NCBI GenBank assembly: GCA_963762545.1
Contig: CAVXLC010000003.1
Span: 310,001 to 374,000, forward strand
Length of the DNA stretch: 64,000 nucleotides
Direction: 5' to 3'
Source: JABFSM01 sp963762545
Lineage (GTDB): Bacteria > Gemmatimonadota > Gemmatimonadetes > Gemmatimonadales > GWC2-71-9
Of the stretch, positions 44,692 to 53,346 are shown piece after piece. The notes below the pieces were generated by a model, which made no database searches, was not told the DNA's origin, and saw only the letters and a list, made by a program, of their open reading frames with translations. The position numbers and the translations under genes were made by a program. Positions within the stretch are counted from its first letter, which is position 1. The number at the start of each line of letters is the position of its first letter.

Positions 44692-45926
44692 GGCGGGCGG
44701 GACTCCTTCCCTTTCATCAGCCGCGCCGGACCGATCGCCTTCCCACCCAGCTTCTCGTTGATGTCGTCCACCGCCGACGCGAGCCGGCGGTCCCGGAGCG
44801 TTTCCGCGCCGGCGAGCGCTTCGGGCAGCAGCGTGAGCTGGGCCGGGGAGTCTCCCGCGGAGAGCGCGGAGAACGATACGCCGAGGAGCCGGGCCGCGGT
44901 CCGGCGCCTGGTGCGAAGAGCGGCGAGCAAGCCCCGCGCGACCGAGAAGAGGGCGCGATCGGTCCGAAGCGGCCGGGGGAGGGTCTTGCCGGCCTGCCGG
45001 GTCTTGAAGTCATGATCGCGGAGCTTCACGGTGACGCACCCGGTGAAGAGCCCTTCGCTCCGGAGCTCGGCGGCCAGGGCCGTCACCAGGCGAAGCAGCC
45101 GGGTCTCGACGGCGTCATCGGAAGTAATGTCGCGGGAGAAGGTTTCTTCGTGGCTCATCGAGCGCGCCTCTTCGTGGGGCGTCACCTCATCGCCACTCCG
45201 CCCGCGGATTCGCTCGAAGAGCCAGCGGCCCGACCGGGGGCCGAGCCACTGCTCGAAGGTCTGGGCGTTCACGCGCAACGCGTCCCGCACGCGGGTGAGC
45301 CCATAGCGGGTCAGGGTGGCCTGGAGGCGCGGCCCGACGCCGGGGATGTCCGCCAAGGCATGATCGGCGAGGAATTCGGCTTCGCCGCCGGGCGGCACGA
45401 TCAGCACACCAGTGGCGCCAGTGCCGGGACGGGGCTTGGCCCGCTCGGCGGCGAGCTTGGCCACCAGGCGGTTGGTGCCGCCGCCGATCGACAGCGTCAT
45501 CCCGGTACGGGCCCGGACGTCATCCCGAAGACGTCGCGCCGTCTCGGCCAGAGGCTCACCCCGATACACGGCTTCGGTGCCGGAAAGATCCAGATAGAAC
45601 TCGTCGATACTCGCGGGCTCGACCGCGGGCACCCACTCGTCGAGCACCGCGCGGATCTCCCGATGCTTGACGCCGCAGGCCTTGCCCGGCACCGGAACGA
45701 ACGTGGCGCCGGGGCAGAGCCGGGCTGCGCGGGCGATCGGCATGCCGGCCTTCACCCCGAAGGCGCGCGCCTCCCACGAGGCCGAGCAGACCACGCCCCG
45801 GCTGTTGGCGCGGCCGCCCACGATGAGCAGCGGCGCCTTCCCCGCCCCGTCGGGATCGACGAGCCGGGCGACCGCGGCGAACATGGCATCGCAGTCGGCG
45901 AGGAGGATGCGGCGGGGCGAGGGCAC
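44679..45926 (-). CDS. dinB: DNA polymerase IV-like Y-family polymerase
   Basis: A 415-aa translesion polymerase: metal-binding DCDAMFAAV at the N-terminus, 'SASWEARAFGVKAGMPIARA', catalytic 'PASIDEFYLDLSG' (Ser-Ile-Asp-Glu), the helix-hairpin-helix thumb 'LADIPGVGPRLQATLTRYGL' and the little-finger domain with 'KLRDHDFKTRQAGKTLPRP'. It bypasses DNA lesions without proofreading. The second metal residue region reads DCDAMF instead of the usual DCDAFF. It ends 13 bases inside the convergent ABC-ATPase 3' end. No LexA box is recognised upstream, only the GAGGCTAGG repeat tract. Confidence 0.93.
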   Translation of the reverse strand: MPSPRRILLADCDAMFAAVARLVDPDGAGKAPLLIVGGRANSRGVVCSASWEARAFGVKAGMPIARAARLCPGATFVPVPGKACGVKHREIRAVLDEWVPAVEPASIDEFYLDLSGTEAVYRGEPLAETARRLRDDVRARTGMTLSIGGGTNRLVAKLAAERAKPRPGTGATGVLIVPPGGEAEFLADHALADIPGVGPRLQATLTRYGLTRVRDALRVNAQTFEQWLGPRSGRWLFERIRGRSGDEVTPHEEARSMSHEETFSRDITSDDAVETRLLRLVTALAAELRSEGLFTGCVTVKLRDHDFKTRQAGKTLPRPLRTDRALFSVARGLLAALRTRRRTAARLLGVSFSALSAGDSPAQLTLLPEALAGAETLRDRRLASAVDDINEKLGGKAIGPARLMKGKESRPPQIR

Positions 45927-45935
45927 GGAGGACGG

Positions 45936-45983
45936 CTCTGAGGCTAGGAGGCCAGGAGGCTAGGAGTCCAAGGAGGCTAGGGC
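45936..45983. repeat. GAGGCTAGG-type short repeat tract (right)
   Basis: GAGGCTAGGAGGCCAGGAGG-type repeats (units GAGGCTA, GAGGCCA, GAGGCTA, GAGTCCA, GAGGCTA) occupy the gap between dinB and the TetR gene and resemble the left tract at 42,724-42,780. Confidence 0.55.
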
Positions 45984-46035
45984 CGGAATTTATCCCCGGG
46001 GACGCGGGACTTGATGCGGACGGAGGGGTCCATTA

Positions 46036-46057
46036 ACTTGCTAGCCGTTCAGCAAGT
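46036..46057. promoter_or_regulatory. TetR-type operator before regulator and acyl-CoA dehydrogenase
   Basis: ACTTGCT-N8-AGCAAGT is a perfect 7-base-arm inverted repeat 36 bases before the TetR-family gene at 46093. Its spacing to the gene start is almost the same as for the operator at 7144-7161, and both have the GCAAG core. It probably mediates autorepression of the two-gene operon. Confidence 0.6.
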
Positions 46058-46092
46058 ATGCGGTACCTCCCCCGGGGTGGGGATAAGGGGAC

Positions 46093-46764
46093 ATGGCCAA
46101 GACCACCAAACCGAATTCCCGCGAGCGCGTACGCGACGCCGACCGCACCAGAGAGCTGATCCTCGACGCGGCGGAGGGGTTGTTCGCCACCAAGGGGTAT
46201 GAGGAGACCTCGCTCGCGGACGTCGGCAAGCGGGCCGGCGTCTCGCGGGCCACACCCGGGTATTTCTTCGGCTCGAAGGCCGAGCTGCATCGCGCGGTGA
46301 TCGAGCGCTGCTTCGCCGACGTGCGTCAGGCGGTGCGGGAGGGCAAGGCGCGGGCGCTCGCCAGCGGGCAGACGCCGGAAGTCGTCCTGGCCGGCGCCGT
46401 GGCCGACTACGCGGACTTCGTCGCCGCCCGGCCCAATTTCGTGCGGCTCATCGAGCGCGAAGCGCTCTCCGACCGGGGCGTGCTGGAAGGCATGCCGCTT
46501 CGCCTCGCCGTCTGGCAGGAAGCGCTCGCGGCCTTCCGGCAGGAGCTCGGGCTGGACATTTCCGACACCACGGAGGCGGCCCATCTGCTGCTTTCGCTGG
46601 TGGCCCTGACCTGGTTCCCCATCGTGCATGGCCAGACCTTTCTCAAGGCGGTCGGCCTCGATCCCACCGCGCCCGACTTTGCCGGCCAGCGCAAGCGCCA
46701 CATCACCACACTGCTGCTCGGCGCCCTGCGTGAGCGCGCCGCGAACACTTCCACCTGGACCTGA
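46093..46764 (+). CDS. TetR/AcrR-family regulator next to acyl-CoA dehydrogenase
   Basis: A 223-aa TetR-family repressor. The DNA-binding domain is at residues ~16-62 ('RELILDAAEGLFATKGYEET' then SLADVGKRAGVSRATPGYFFGS), with a helical C-terminal ligand domain. The acyl-CoA dehydrogenase gene starts 2 bases after its stop. By context it senses an acyl-CoA or fatty acid and controls this enzyme through the palindrome upstream. The ligand is inferred. Confidence 0.9.
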   Translation: MAKTTKPNSRERVRDADRTRELILDAAEGLFATKGYEETSLADVGKRAGVSRATPGYFFGSKAELHRAVIERCFADVRQAVREGKARALASGQTPEVVLAGAVADYADFVAARPNFVRLIEREALSDRGVLEGMPLRLAVWQEALAAFRQELGLDISDTTEAAHLLLSLVALTWFPIVHGQTFLKAVGLDPTAPDFAGQRKRHITTLLLGALRERAANTSTWT

Positions 46765-46766
46765 CC

Positions 46767-48641
46767 ATGACCGATGTCATGAAGCCCCCCGCCGAACGAC
46801 CGCCGCTCCCGGGCAAGCCGGTACTGGCCACGGAGCAGGAGGCCCGTGAAGTCGCCGAAGCCGCGCGCGAGGTGGAGTGGTCCGCCAGCTTCGTGAAGGA
46901 GCTGTTCGAGGGCCGCTTTCGCCTCGATCTGATCCATCCCTTCCCCGAGCCCCGGCCCGAGGACGTCGCCAAGGCCCAGCCCTTCCTCGACAAGCTGGAG
47001 GCGTTCCTGCGTGACCACGTCGACAGCGACCGGATCGACCGCGAGGGGAAGATTCCCCCCGACGTGATCGAGGGACTTCGGGCGATCGGCGCGTTCGGGA
47101 TCAAGATCGGCGAGGAGTACGGCGGCCTCGGCCTGTCCCAATTGATGTACACCCGCGCGATCGGCCTGGTGACCAGCGTGGACGGGAGCCTCACGGCGCT
47201 GCTGTCCGCCAGCCAGTCGATCGGCGTGCCGGTTCCACTCAAGCTGTTCGGTACCGAGGCGCAGAAGAAGAAGTATCTGCCCCGGATCGCGAAGGGGGCG
47301 ATCTCGGCGTTCGCGCTGACCGAGAATCACGTCGGAAGCGACCCGGCCGGTCTGGAAACCAGCGCGCGGCTGTCCGACGACGGAACCCACTGGATCCTGA
47401 ACGGCGAGAAGCTCTGGTGCACCAACGGCACGGTGGCCGAGGTCATGCTGGTGATGGCGCGGACCGGTCCGAAGCGCATGACCGCGTTCATCGTCGAATC
47501 CGACTGGCCCGGGGTGGAGGTGGTTCAGCGGCTCCAGTTCATGGGGCTCAAGGCCATCGAGAACGGCCTGCTCCGATTCCACGACGTGAAGGTGCCGGTC
47601 GAGAACGTGATCTGGGGCGAAGGCAAGGGACTCAAACTCGCGCTCATCACGCTCAACACCGGCCGGCTCACCATTCCGGCCGGCTGTGTCGCCGGGGCCA
47701 AGCGGGCGCTGGAAATCTCCCGGTCCTGGGCGGCGGAGCGGGTCCAGTGGGGCCAGCCGATCGGAAAGCACGACGCGATCGCGCAGAAGCTGGGCCGGAT
47801 GGCCGCCGACATCTTCGCCATGGAGGCGGTGGCCGACCTGGGCTCCCTCCTGGCGGACCGGCCCCGCACCGACATCCGGCTCGAGGCCGCGATCGCCAAG
47901 ATGTGGAACACCGAGGTCGGCTGGCGCATCGTGGACGACACCCTGCAGATCAAGGGTGGCCGGGGCTACGAGACCGCCGATTCGCTGCGGGCCCGGGGAC
48001 AGAAGCCGGATCCGGTCGAGCGCATGATGCGGGACTGGCGCATCAACCTGATCTTCGAAGGATCCAGCGAGATCATGCGGCTGTTCATCGCGCGGGAGGC
48101 CGTGGACACCCATCTCAAGGTCGCCGGCGAACTGGTCAACCCCAAGGCCTCCGGGGCCACGAAGCTCAAGGCGCTGCTGAAGGCCGGACTCTTCTACGCG
48201 GTCTGGTACCCCAAGCACTTCTTCGGCTGGGGCCGCTGGCCGCGCTACGCGGAATTCGGGCCGCTGGCCACCCACATGCGGTTCGTCAACCGGAAGTCCC
48301 GCAAGCTGGCGCGCAGTCTGTTCCTGTCCATGGTTCGCTTCGGACCCGGGCTCGAGAAGAAGCAGGCGGTGCTGTTCCGCCATGTGGACATCGGGGCCGA
48401 GCTGCTGGCGATCAGCGCGGCCTGCAGCCGCGCGATGATGATGGTGCGGAAAGACCCGGCGAACCAGGGACCGGTGCGGATGGCGGATCTGTTCAGCCGG
48501 CAGAGCCGGCGCAAGGTCAATCAGCTCTTCGGCAGCGTCTTCCACAACGACGATGATCGCACCTACCGCCTGGCGCAGGGGGTGCTCAAGGGTCAGGACG
48601 TGTGGCTGGAAGAGGGGATGGTGAGGTTGCGCCAGGAATAG
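46767..48641 (+). CDS. Acyl-CoA dehydrogenase family protein with C-terminal extension
   Basis: A 624-aa flavoprotein. The three acyl-CoA dehydrogenase domains are clear: N-terminal helices with 'GIKIGEEYGGLGLSQLMYTR', the middle beta domain ('AFALTENHVGSDPAGLETSA' and 'LWCTNGTVAEVML') and the C-terminal helical domain ending 'GGRGYETADSLRARG' with the likely catalytic Glu in GYE, and 'INLIFEGSSEIMRLFIAREA'. About 180 further residues follow, making it larger than the usual ~380-aa enzymes and like the ~600-aa FadE-type members. It performs the first step of beta-oxidation on a presumably long or unusual acyl-CoA. Confidence 0.92.
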   Translation: MTDVMKPPAERPPLPGKPVLATEQEAREVAEAAREVEWSASFVKELFEGRFRLDLIHPFPEPRPEDVAKAQPFLDKLEAFLRDHVDSDRIDREGKIPPDVIEGLRAIGAFGIKIGEEYGGLGLSQLMYTRAIGLVTSVDGSLTALLSASQSIGVPVPLKLFGTEAQKKKYLPRIAKGAISAFALTENHVGSDPAGLETSARLSDDGTHWILNGEKLWCTNGTVAEVMLVMARTGPKRMTAFIVESDWPGVEVVQRLQFMGLKAIENGLLRFHDVKVPVENVIWGEGKGLKLALITLNTGRLTIPAGCVAGAKRALEISRSWAAERVQWGQPIGKHDAIAQKLGRMAADIFAMEAVADLGSLLADRPRTDIRLEAAIAKMWNTEVGWRIVDDTLQIKGGRGYETADSLRARGQKPDPVERMMRDWRINLIFEGSSEIMRLFIAREAVDTHLKVAGELVNPKASGATKLKALLKAGLFYAVWYPKHFFGWGRWPRYAEFGPLATHMRFVNRKSRKLARSLFLSMVRFGPGLEKKQAVLFRHVDIGAELLAISAACSRAMMMVRKDPANQGPVRMADLFSRQSRRKVNQLFGSVFHNDDDRTYRLAQGVLKGQDVWLEEGMVRLRQE

Positions 48642-48663
48642 GCAGGCAGCGCGGAGCGGATAG

Positions 48664-48694
48664 CCCCCGGTCGCGGCGACAGTCGCGCCGGGGG
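48664..48694 (+). terminator. G+C-rich hairpin after the acyl-CoA dehydrogenase gene
   Basis: CCCCCGG-T-CGCG pairs with CGCG-CCGGGGG (11 pairs, one bulged T) around an 8-base loop, 23 bases after the stop. Only TT follows, so termination strength is uncertain. Confidence 0.55.
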
Positions 48695-48788
48695 TTCCGC
48701 CGGTGAGGAGGGGGCCGGACGAGGATCCATGACGCTAACGTATCGCCGGGCCTAGATTACCCGCGAACCCAGGACCGGGAGTGGGACA

Positions 48789-49178
48789 GTGGCTATCGCG
48801 GAAGGCAGGACCCTCTCGTTCGTCGGACCCGAGCACATCGATGTGGCGGTGCTGGAGACGTTCCCGTACGACGGGCCGGACCAGGAGATCGTGACCGAAA
48901 CGGGGGAGTTCACGGCGGTGTGTCCTTACAGCGGACTGCCCGACTTTGCCCGGCTGACGATTGCCTACGTTCCCGCCGGCAAGTGCGTCGAGCTCAAGAG
49001 CCTCAAGTACTATGTGACCAGCTACCGCAACGTCGGAATCTTCCAGGAACATGCCACGGCACGCATCGCGGAGGATCTGTTCCGCTGCCTGGCGCCGAAG
49101 CGGCTCGCGGTGAAGACGGTGTACAACACCCGAGGAGGGTTCGACACCACCTGCACCGTGACGCTGCCGACGGCTTGA
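48789..49178 (+). CDS. queF: NADPH-dependent 7-cyano-7-deazaguanine reductase QueF
   Basis: A 129-aa unimodular QueF of the T-fold family that reduces preQ0 to preQ1 in queuosine synthesis. Catalytic Cys45 is in TAVCPYSGLPDFA with Asp52; the substrate Glu and motif VELKSLKYYVTSYRN and 'FQEHATARIAEDLF' follow. It uses a GTG start. No other queuosine genes are nearby, so it is a lone queF. The hairpin at 48664-48694 separates it from the preceding gene. Confidence 0.95.
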   Translation: MAIAEGRTLSFVGPEHIDVAVLETFPYDGPDQEIVTETGEFTAVCPYSGLPDFARLTIAYVPAGKCVELKSLKYYVTSYRNVGIFQEHATARIAEDLFRCLAPKRLAVKTVYNTRGGFDTTCTVTLPTA

Positions 49179-49409
49179 CCACTGCCCCTGGGCGTTCGTG
49201 GCGGCGGCTCCGCCGGTCACCGCGCCGCCTCTGGTGGCCGGAGCACGGTCTCGATCGTCCCAAGCGTGCCACCCTGACCGGTACCGGGCCACGGCGTTCC
49301 GAACCCTCTTGTGACCGTCGATGAAGCATGAGCGAGATGTGGCCCAGTGATATTACAATTGTACCGCCCTGACTGCTGCGATCCGCGCTCTAAACGGAAG
49401 GCACTTCCC
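49179..49409. other. 231-base non-coding gap before citrate synthase
   Basis: It contains no convincing gene. The last 60 bases are AT-richer (TGATATTACAATTGTACC with the palindrome TACAATTGTA at 49354-49363) and probably hold the gltA promoter; a clear -35/-10 pair was not seen. Confidence 0.4.
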
Positions 49410-50693
49410 GTGGCTAAAGACTCCCTCTCGGTCACCGACAACCGCACTGGCAAGATCTACGAATTGCCGATCTCCGAAGGCACCATCAAGGCCATCGATC
49501 TGCGCCAGATCAAGACCGGCGAAGACGATTTCGGGCTGATGACGTACGATCCCGCCTTCATGAACACCGCCGCCTGCCGGAGCTCCATCACATATATCGA
49601 CGGCGACAAGGGCATTCTCCGGTACCGGGGCTATCCCATCGAGCAGCTGGCGGAGCAGGCCACCTTCCTGGAGGTGGCCTATCTGCTGGCCACCGGGGAG
49701 CTGCCCACCCGTCCCCAGCTCGACAAGTGGGAAAACGACATCAAGTTTCACACCTACGTCCACACCAACGTCATCAAGTTCCTGGAGGGCTTCCGGTACG
49801 ACGCCCACCCCATGGGCATGCTGCTGGGGGCGGTCGGGGCGCTCTCCACCTTTTATCCCGACGCCAAGGACATCGAGGACCCGGCCAACCGCCAGATCCA
49901 GCGGGTCCGCCTGATGGCCAAGCTGCCCACCATCGCGGCCTTTGCCTTCCGGCATTCGCGCGGCCTGCCCTACGAATTCCCGCGCAACGACCTGGACTAC
50001 ATCGGGAACTACGTCAACATGATGTTCTCGATCGGCGGAAAGCACGAGCCGAACATGGTGCTCCAGCGCGCGCTGGAAATCCTCCTGATCCTGCACGCCG
50101 ATCACGAGCAGAACTGCTCGACCAGTGCGGTACGCAGCGTCGGCTCCTCCCACGTCGATCCATTTTCGGCCATCTCCGCGGGCATCGCGGCGCTGTACGG
50201 CCCGCTCCACGGCGGAGCCAACGAGGCGGTGCTGGAAATGCTGGCGGAGATCGGGGACAAGAAGAACATCCCCGCGTTCATCGAGAAAGTGAAGAAGGGC
50301 GAAGGCCGCCTCATGGGGTTCGGGCACCGGGTGTACAAGTCCTACGATCCGCGCGCCAAGCTGATCAAGAAAGTGGCGGACCAGGTGTTCGAGCAGACCG
50401 GCCTCAATCCGAAGCTGGAAGTCGCGCTCGAGCTGGAGCGGATCGCGCTGTCGGATGAGTACTTCATCAAGCGGAAGCTCTATCCCAACGTGGACTTCTA
50501 CTCCGGGCTGATCTACCAGGCCATGGGGTATCCCACCGACTACTTCACGGTGCTCTTTTCGGTCGGCCGGTTGCCCGGCTGGCTGGCCCAGTGGGAAGAG
50601 ATGCTCATGGACAAGGACCAGAAGATCGCCCGGCCGCGGCAGATCTACACCGGCTCGGCCGAGCGGCCGTTCGTGCCGATCGGGAAGCGGTAG
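49410..50693 (+). CDS. gltA: Citrate synthase
   Basis: A 427-aa type II citrate synthase that condenses oxaloacetate and acetyl-CoA. Catalytic and binding residues are visible: 'LYGPLHGGANEAVLEML' with the His of PLHGG, 'GRLMGFGHRVYKSYDPRA' with the second His, and the Asp-containing 'NVDFYSGLIYQAMGYPTDYF'. The start is GTG 49410 (VAKDSLSV) preceded by GGAAG at 9 bases; an upstream GTG at 49347 would add 21 residues of non-family-like sequence. It stands alone, ended by the structured convergent gap at 50,694-50,814. Confidence 0.97.
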   Translation: MAKDSLSVTDNRTGKIYELPISEGTIKAIDLRQIKTGEDDFGLMTYDPAFMNTAACRSSITYIDGDKGILRYRGYPIEQLAEQATFLEVAYLLATGELPTRPQLDKWENDIKFHTYVHTNVIKFLEGFRYDAHPMGMLLGAVGALSTFYPDAKDIEDPANRQIQRVRLMAKLPTIAAFAFRHSRGLPYEFPRNDLDYIGNYVNMMFSIGGKHEPNMVLQRALEILLILHADHEQNCSTSAVRSVGSSHVDPFSAISAGIAALYGPLHGGANEAVLEMLAEIGDKKNIPAFIEKVKKGEGRLMGFGHRVYKSYDPRAKLIKKVADQVFEQTGLNPKLEVALELERIALSDEYFIKRKLYPNVDFYSGLIYQAMGYPTDYFTVLFSVGRLPGWLAQWEEMLMDKDQKIARPRQIYTGSAERPFVPIGKR

Positions 50694-50705
50694 GATTGCC
50701 GACCG

Positions 50706-50787
50706 CCGTCCACCGATTCCGGCGAAGACACCGATGGTTGGCCCCTGCGGCCAGCCAATCCGCGTCGTCGGTGCAATCGGTGGACGG
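50706..50787. terminator. Nested inverted repeat between convergent gltA and xylose operon
   Basis: CCGTCCACCGATT (50706-50718) and its perfect complement AATCGGTGGACGG (50775-50787) enclose a second hairpin, GGTTGGCC-CCCTGC-like loop-GGCCAGCC (50736-50756, one G-T pair). It can act in both directions and is probably a bidirectional terminator or structured element; no T-run is present. Confidence 0.5.
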
Positions 50788-50814
50788 TCCGGTCCGGGGA
50801 GAGAGCCTGGAGGG

Positions 50815-52305
50815 TTAGCCCAGCCCCGCCATCATCCTGAGCACCCCATCCTGCGATGCGTTCTCACGGGATACCTCACCCGCCAGGGTACCGGCACACA
50901 GCACCAGGATCCGGTCCGACAGGCTCAGTATCTCCGGCAGCTCGCTGGAAATAAGCAGCACGCCGGCGCCCTGGGCCGCTAACTCCCCGATCAGGGCGTG
51001 AATCTCCGCTTTGGCGGCGACGTCCACACCCCGGGTCGGCTCGTCGAGAATCAGGATCTCGGAGCCGGCGGCAAGCCAGCGCGCCAGCACCAGCTTCTGC
51101 TGGTTACCTCCGGACAAACCGGCCGCCGCCGCGTCGAGCGCCGGGGCTCGAATGGACAGGCGGTCGAGGAAACGGACCGCCAGCGCGCGCTCCTTCCGCC
51201 TCCGGATCCAGGTGAACCGGGACAGCCGCCGGAGCACCGGGAGCGAGATGTTGTGCAGGCCGGATTCCTGGGCCACGATGCCCTGCCGTTTCCGGTCCTC
51301 CGGCACCAGGCCCAGCCCGAGCCGGATCGCATCGCGCGGGTTACGGATGTCCGCCACGGCGCCACGCACCCGGATCGTACCGGTCCGGGCCGGGGGCAGC
51401 CCGAACAGGGCACCAGCCAGCTCGGACCGGCCGGCGCCGACCAGTCCCGCCAGGCCGACGACTTCTCCGGCCTTGAGCGAGAAGGAGACGTTGGCAAACC
51501 TCCCGGGGGACGTGAGCCCCTCCACCCGGAGCAGCTCCGCTCCCGCACCGACATTGCTGTGGCGCGGGTAATACTCGGCGAGGGGCCGCCCGATCATCAG
51601 CCGGACCAGATCCGCTTCGGTGAGCGTCGCGGTGGGCGCGGTGGCCACTTGCCGACCGTCCCGGAGCACCGTCACCGTATCGCAGAGCCGGAACACCTCG
51701 GCCATGCGATGGGAGACGTAGATGCAGGTCACCCCCCGCGCCTTGAGGCGCCCGAGGAGGGCGAACAGCCGCTCCGATTCGGCCTGACTCAGGCTGCTGG
51801 TGGGCTCGTCGAAGACGATGATGTCGGCGCCGCCGCCTACCGCCTGCGCGATCTGCACCATTTGCTGTTGCGCGATGGACAGCCGGCCCACCGGAGCCTC
51901 CACATCCAGGCTCATGCCGATCTCGTCGAGCATCGCGGCGGCGCGCCGGCCGGTTTCCCGACGAAGTACCAGGCCGTGACGGGAGGGCAGCGAGCCGAGG
52001 CAGAGATTGTCGGCCACCGAGAGATTGTCGCAGAAGGCCAGCTCCTGGTGCACCATCCCGACGCCGGCCTTGAGCGCATCGGCCGGGCTCCCGAACCGGA
52101 CCTCCCGGCCCCGAACGACGAGCCGCCCCTCGTCGGGCGGATGAATGCCGGCCAGGATCTTCCCCAGCGTGCTCTTCCCTGCCCCGTTCTCGCCGCACAG
52201 CGCGTGACACGCGCCGGGCTCGACCGTGAGGGAGACGTCGGCCAGGGCCAGCACGCCCGGAAATCGCTTGGTGATTCCCTGGAATTGCACCGCCGGCACG
52301 GTCAC
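50815..52305 (-). CDS. Sugar ABC transporter ATPase (duplicated ABC domains, XylG/RbsA type)
   Basis: A 496-aa protein with two ABC domains. The first has Walker A GENGAGKSTL, signature LSIAQQQMVQIAQAV and Walker B 'DIIVFDEPTSSLSQAESERL'. The second has a degenerate Walker A region (GLVGAGRSELA), signature LSGGNQQKLVLARWL and 'SEILILDEPTRGVDVAAKAE'. This double-ATPase is typical of pentose importers (ribose, xylose, arabinose). It is the last gene of the minus-strand operon xylA-xylB-permease-binding protein-ATPase, so D-xylose is the likely substrate. Confidence 0.93.
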   Translation of the reverse strand: MTVPAVQFQGITKRFPGVLALADVSLTVEPGACHALCGENGAGKSTLGKILAGIHPPDEGRLVVRGREVRFGSPADALKAGVGMVHQELAFCDNLSVADNLCLGSLPSRHGLVLRRETGRRAAAMLDEIGMSLDVEAPVGRLSIAQQQMVQIAQAVGGGADIIVFDEPTSSLSQAESERLFALLGRLKARGVTCIYVSHRMAEVFRLCDTVTVLRDGRQVATAPTATLTEADLVRLMIGRPLAEYYPRHSNVGAGAELLRVEGLTSPGRFANVSFSLKAGEVVGLAGLVGAGRSELAGALFGLPPARTGTIRVRGAVADIRNPRDAIRLGLGLVPEDRKRQGIVAQESGLHNISLPVLRRLSRFTWIRRRKERALAVRFLDRLSIRAPALDAAAAGLSGGNQQKLVLARWLAAGSEILILDEPTRGVDVAAKAEIHALIGELAAQGAGVLLISSELPEILSLSDRILVLCAGTLAGEVSRENASQDGVLRMMAGLG

Positions 52306-52315
52306 GCGGCGGCCT

Positions 52316-53332
52316 CTAGCGATTGAGGTATTCGGCAGGCACGTCGGTGAATCCCCAGTCCCGGAGCTGGCGGGCCCAGGCGCCCAGGTTCTCCTTGCTC
52401 ACCCGCACCAGCTCCATCGGAATCATCTGGGGGACGTCCTTCTTCAAGTACAGCTTGTCCACGATGGTGCGGACGCCGACATTGCCCCATTGATACACCG
52501 ATTGGGCCAGCAACACCGGCACCACACCCTTGTCGACGTACTCGAGCTGCGCCGGCAGCGCGTCCACCGAGGCCACCTTGATGCGCGCCGGATTCAAGTC
52601 GGTGATGAGCGCCCGGGTGAACAGCGCCCAGCCGCCGACCATCGCCCAACCGGTGATGTCCGGGTAGGCGTTACCGACCCGAATCACCTCGGCCGCGGCG
52701 TCCTGGGGCGTCTCGATGTGATTGAACACCCCCGCGATCTGGATGCCGGGATACTTGGCCGCCTCGTCCTTGGCCCCCTGGACCCGGTGCTGGAGATTGG
52801 GGGCATTCTGGTTCCCGGCCAGAATGGCCACTTTCCCCTTTCCGTTGAGCAGCTTGGCCAACTCAGCCATCACCTGGGCGCCGGTCTTGGCGTCATCCAC
52901 CCCGTAATACGCGAAGCGCTTGGACTGCGGCGCGTCGCTGTCGAACGTCATCACCGGCACTCCCCGATCGACCGCGTCGTTGATGGCGCCGGTGACCTTG
53001 CCGGCGTCGCTGCACGAGATCAGGATCGCGTCGGCGCCGTCGTTGACCGCCTGCTGGATCCGCTGGGCCTGAATCTGGCCGTCCTCCTGCGGCGGGGTGA
53101 GCCAGACCACCTCCACTGTGATGTGCAGCGAGTCGGAGAGCTGTTTCGCGGCGGCCTCCGCCCCGGTGCGCGAGGCCAGGAAGACCGGATTGGTCGAGCT
53201 CTTGGCGATCATCGCGATGGTGATCTTCTTCCCGGCCGCGGCCGGTGTCGCGGACTTGTCGGCGGCCTTGCCGCACGCCCCCGCCGCCAGGAGGATCGTC
53301 GCCACCGCCACCGCGCTTCCCAGTGCCCGCAT
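52316..53332 (-). CDS. Sugar ABC transporter substrate-binding lipoprotein (periplasmic)
   Basis: A 338-aa periplasmic sugar-binding protein of the ribose/xylose type. The N-terminus carries a lipobox (AAGACG, Cys~20). The two alpha/beta lobes begin 'KITIAMIAKSSTNPVFLASR' with 'QIQAQRIQQAVNDGADAILI', followed by 'GVPVMTFDSDAPQSKRFAYY', then 'GKGKVAILAGNQNAPNLQHR' and the last lobe 'LLAQSVYQWGNVGVRTIVDK'. It lies 10 bases before the ATPase gene and 14 after the permease gene. The xylose specificity is inferred from the operon. Confidence 0.92.
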   Translation of the reverse strand: MRALGSAVAVATILLAAGACGKAADKSATPAAAGKKITIAMIAKSSTNPVFLASRTGAEAAAKQLSDSLHITVEVVWLTPPQEDGQIQAQRIQQAVNDGADAILISCSDAGKVTGAINDAVDRGVPVMTFDSDAPQSKRFAYYGVDDAKTGAQVMAELAKLLNGKGKVAILAGNQNAPNLQHRVQGAKDEAAKYPGIQIAGVFNHIETPQDAAAEVIRVGNAYPDITGWAMVGGWALFTRALITDLNPARIKVASVDALPAQLEYVDKGVVPVLLAQSVYQWGNVGVRTIVDKLYLKKDVPQMIPMELVRVSKENLGAWARQLRDWGFTDVPAEYLNR

Positions 53333-53346
53333 GAGTCGCTCTCCCG

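Noticed and set aside
42724..45983. GAGGCTAGG tracts as a CRISPR array
   Set aside because: Units are 8-16 bases, contiguous, and without distinct spacers; no cas genes are present.
49354..49363. TACAATTGTA palindrome as an operator for citrate synthase
   Set aside because: It is only 10 bases and AT-rich, expected near a promoter by chance; no second site supports it.
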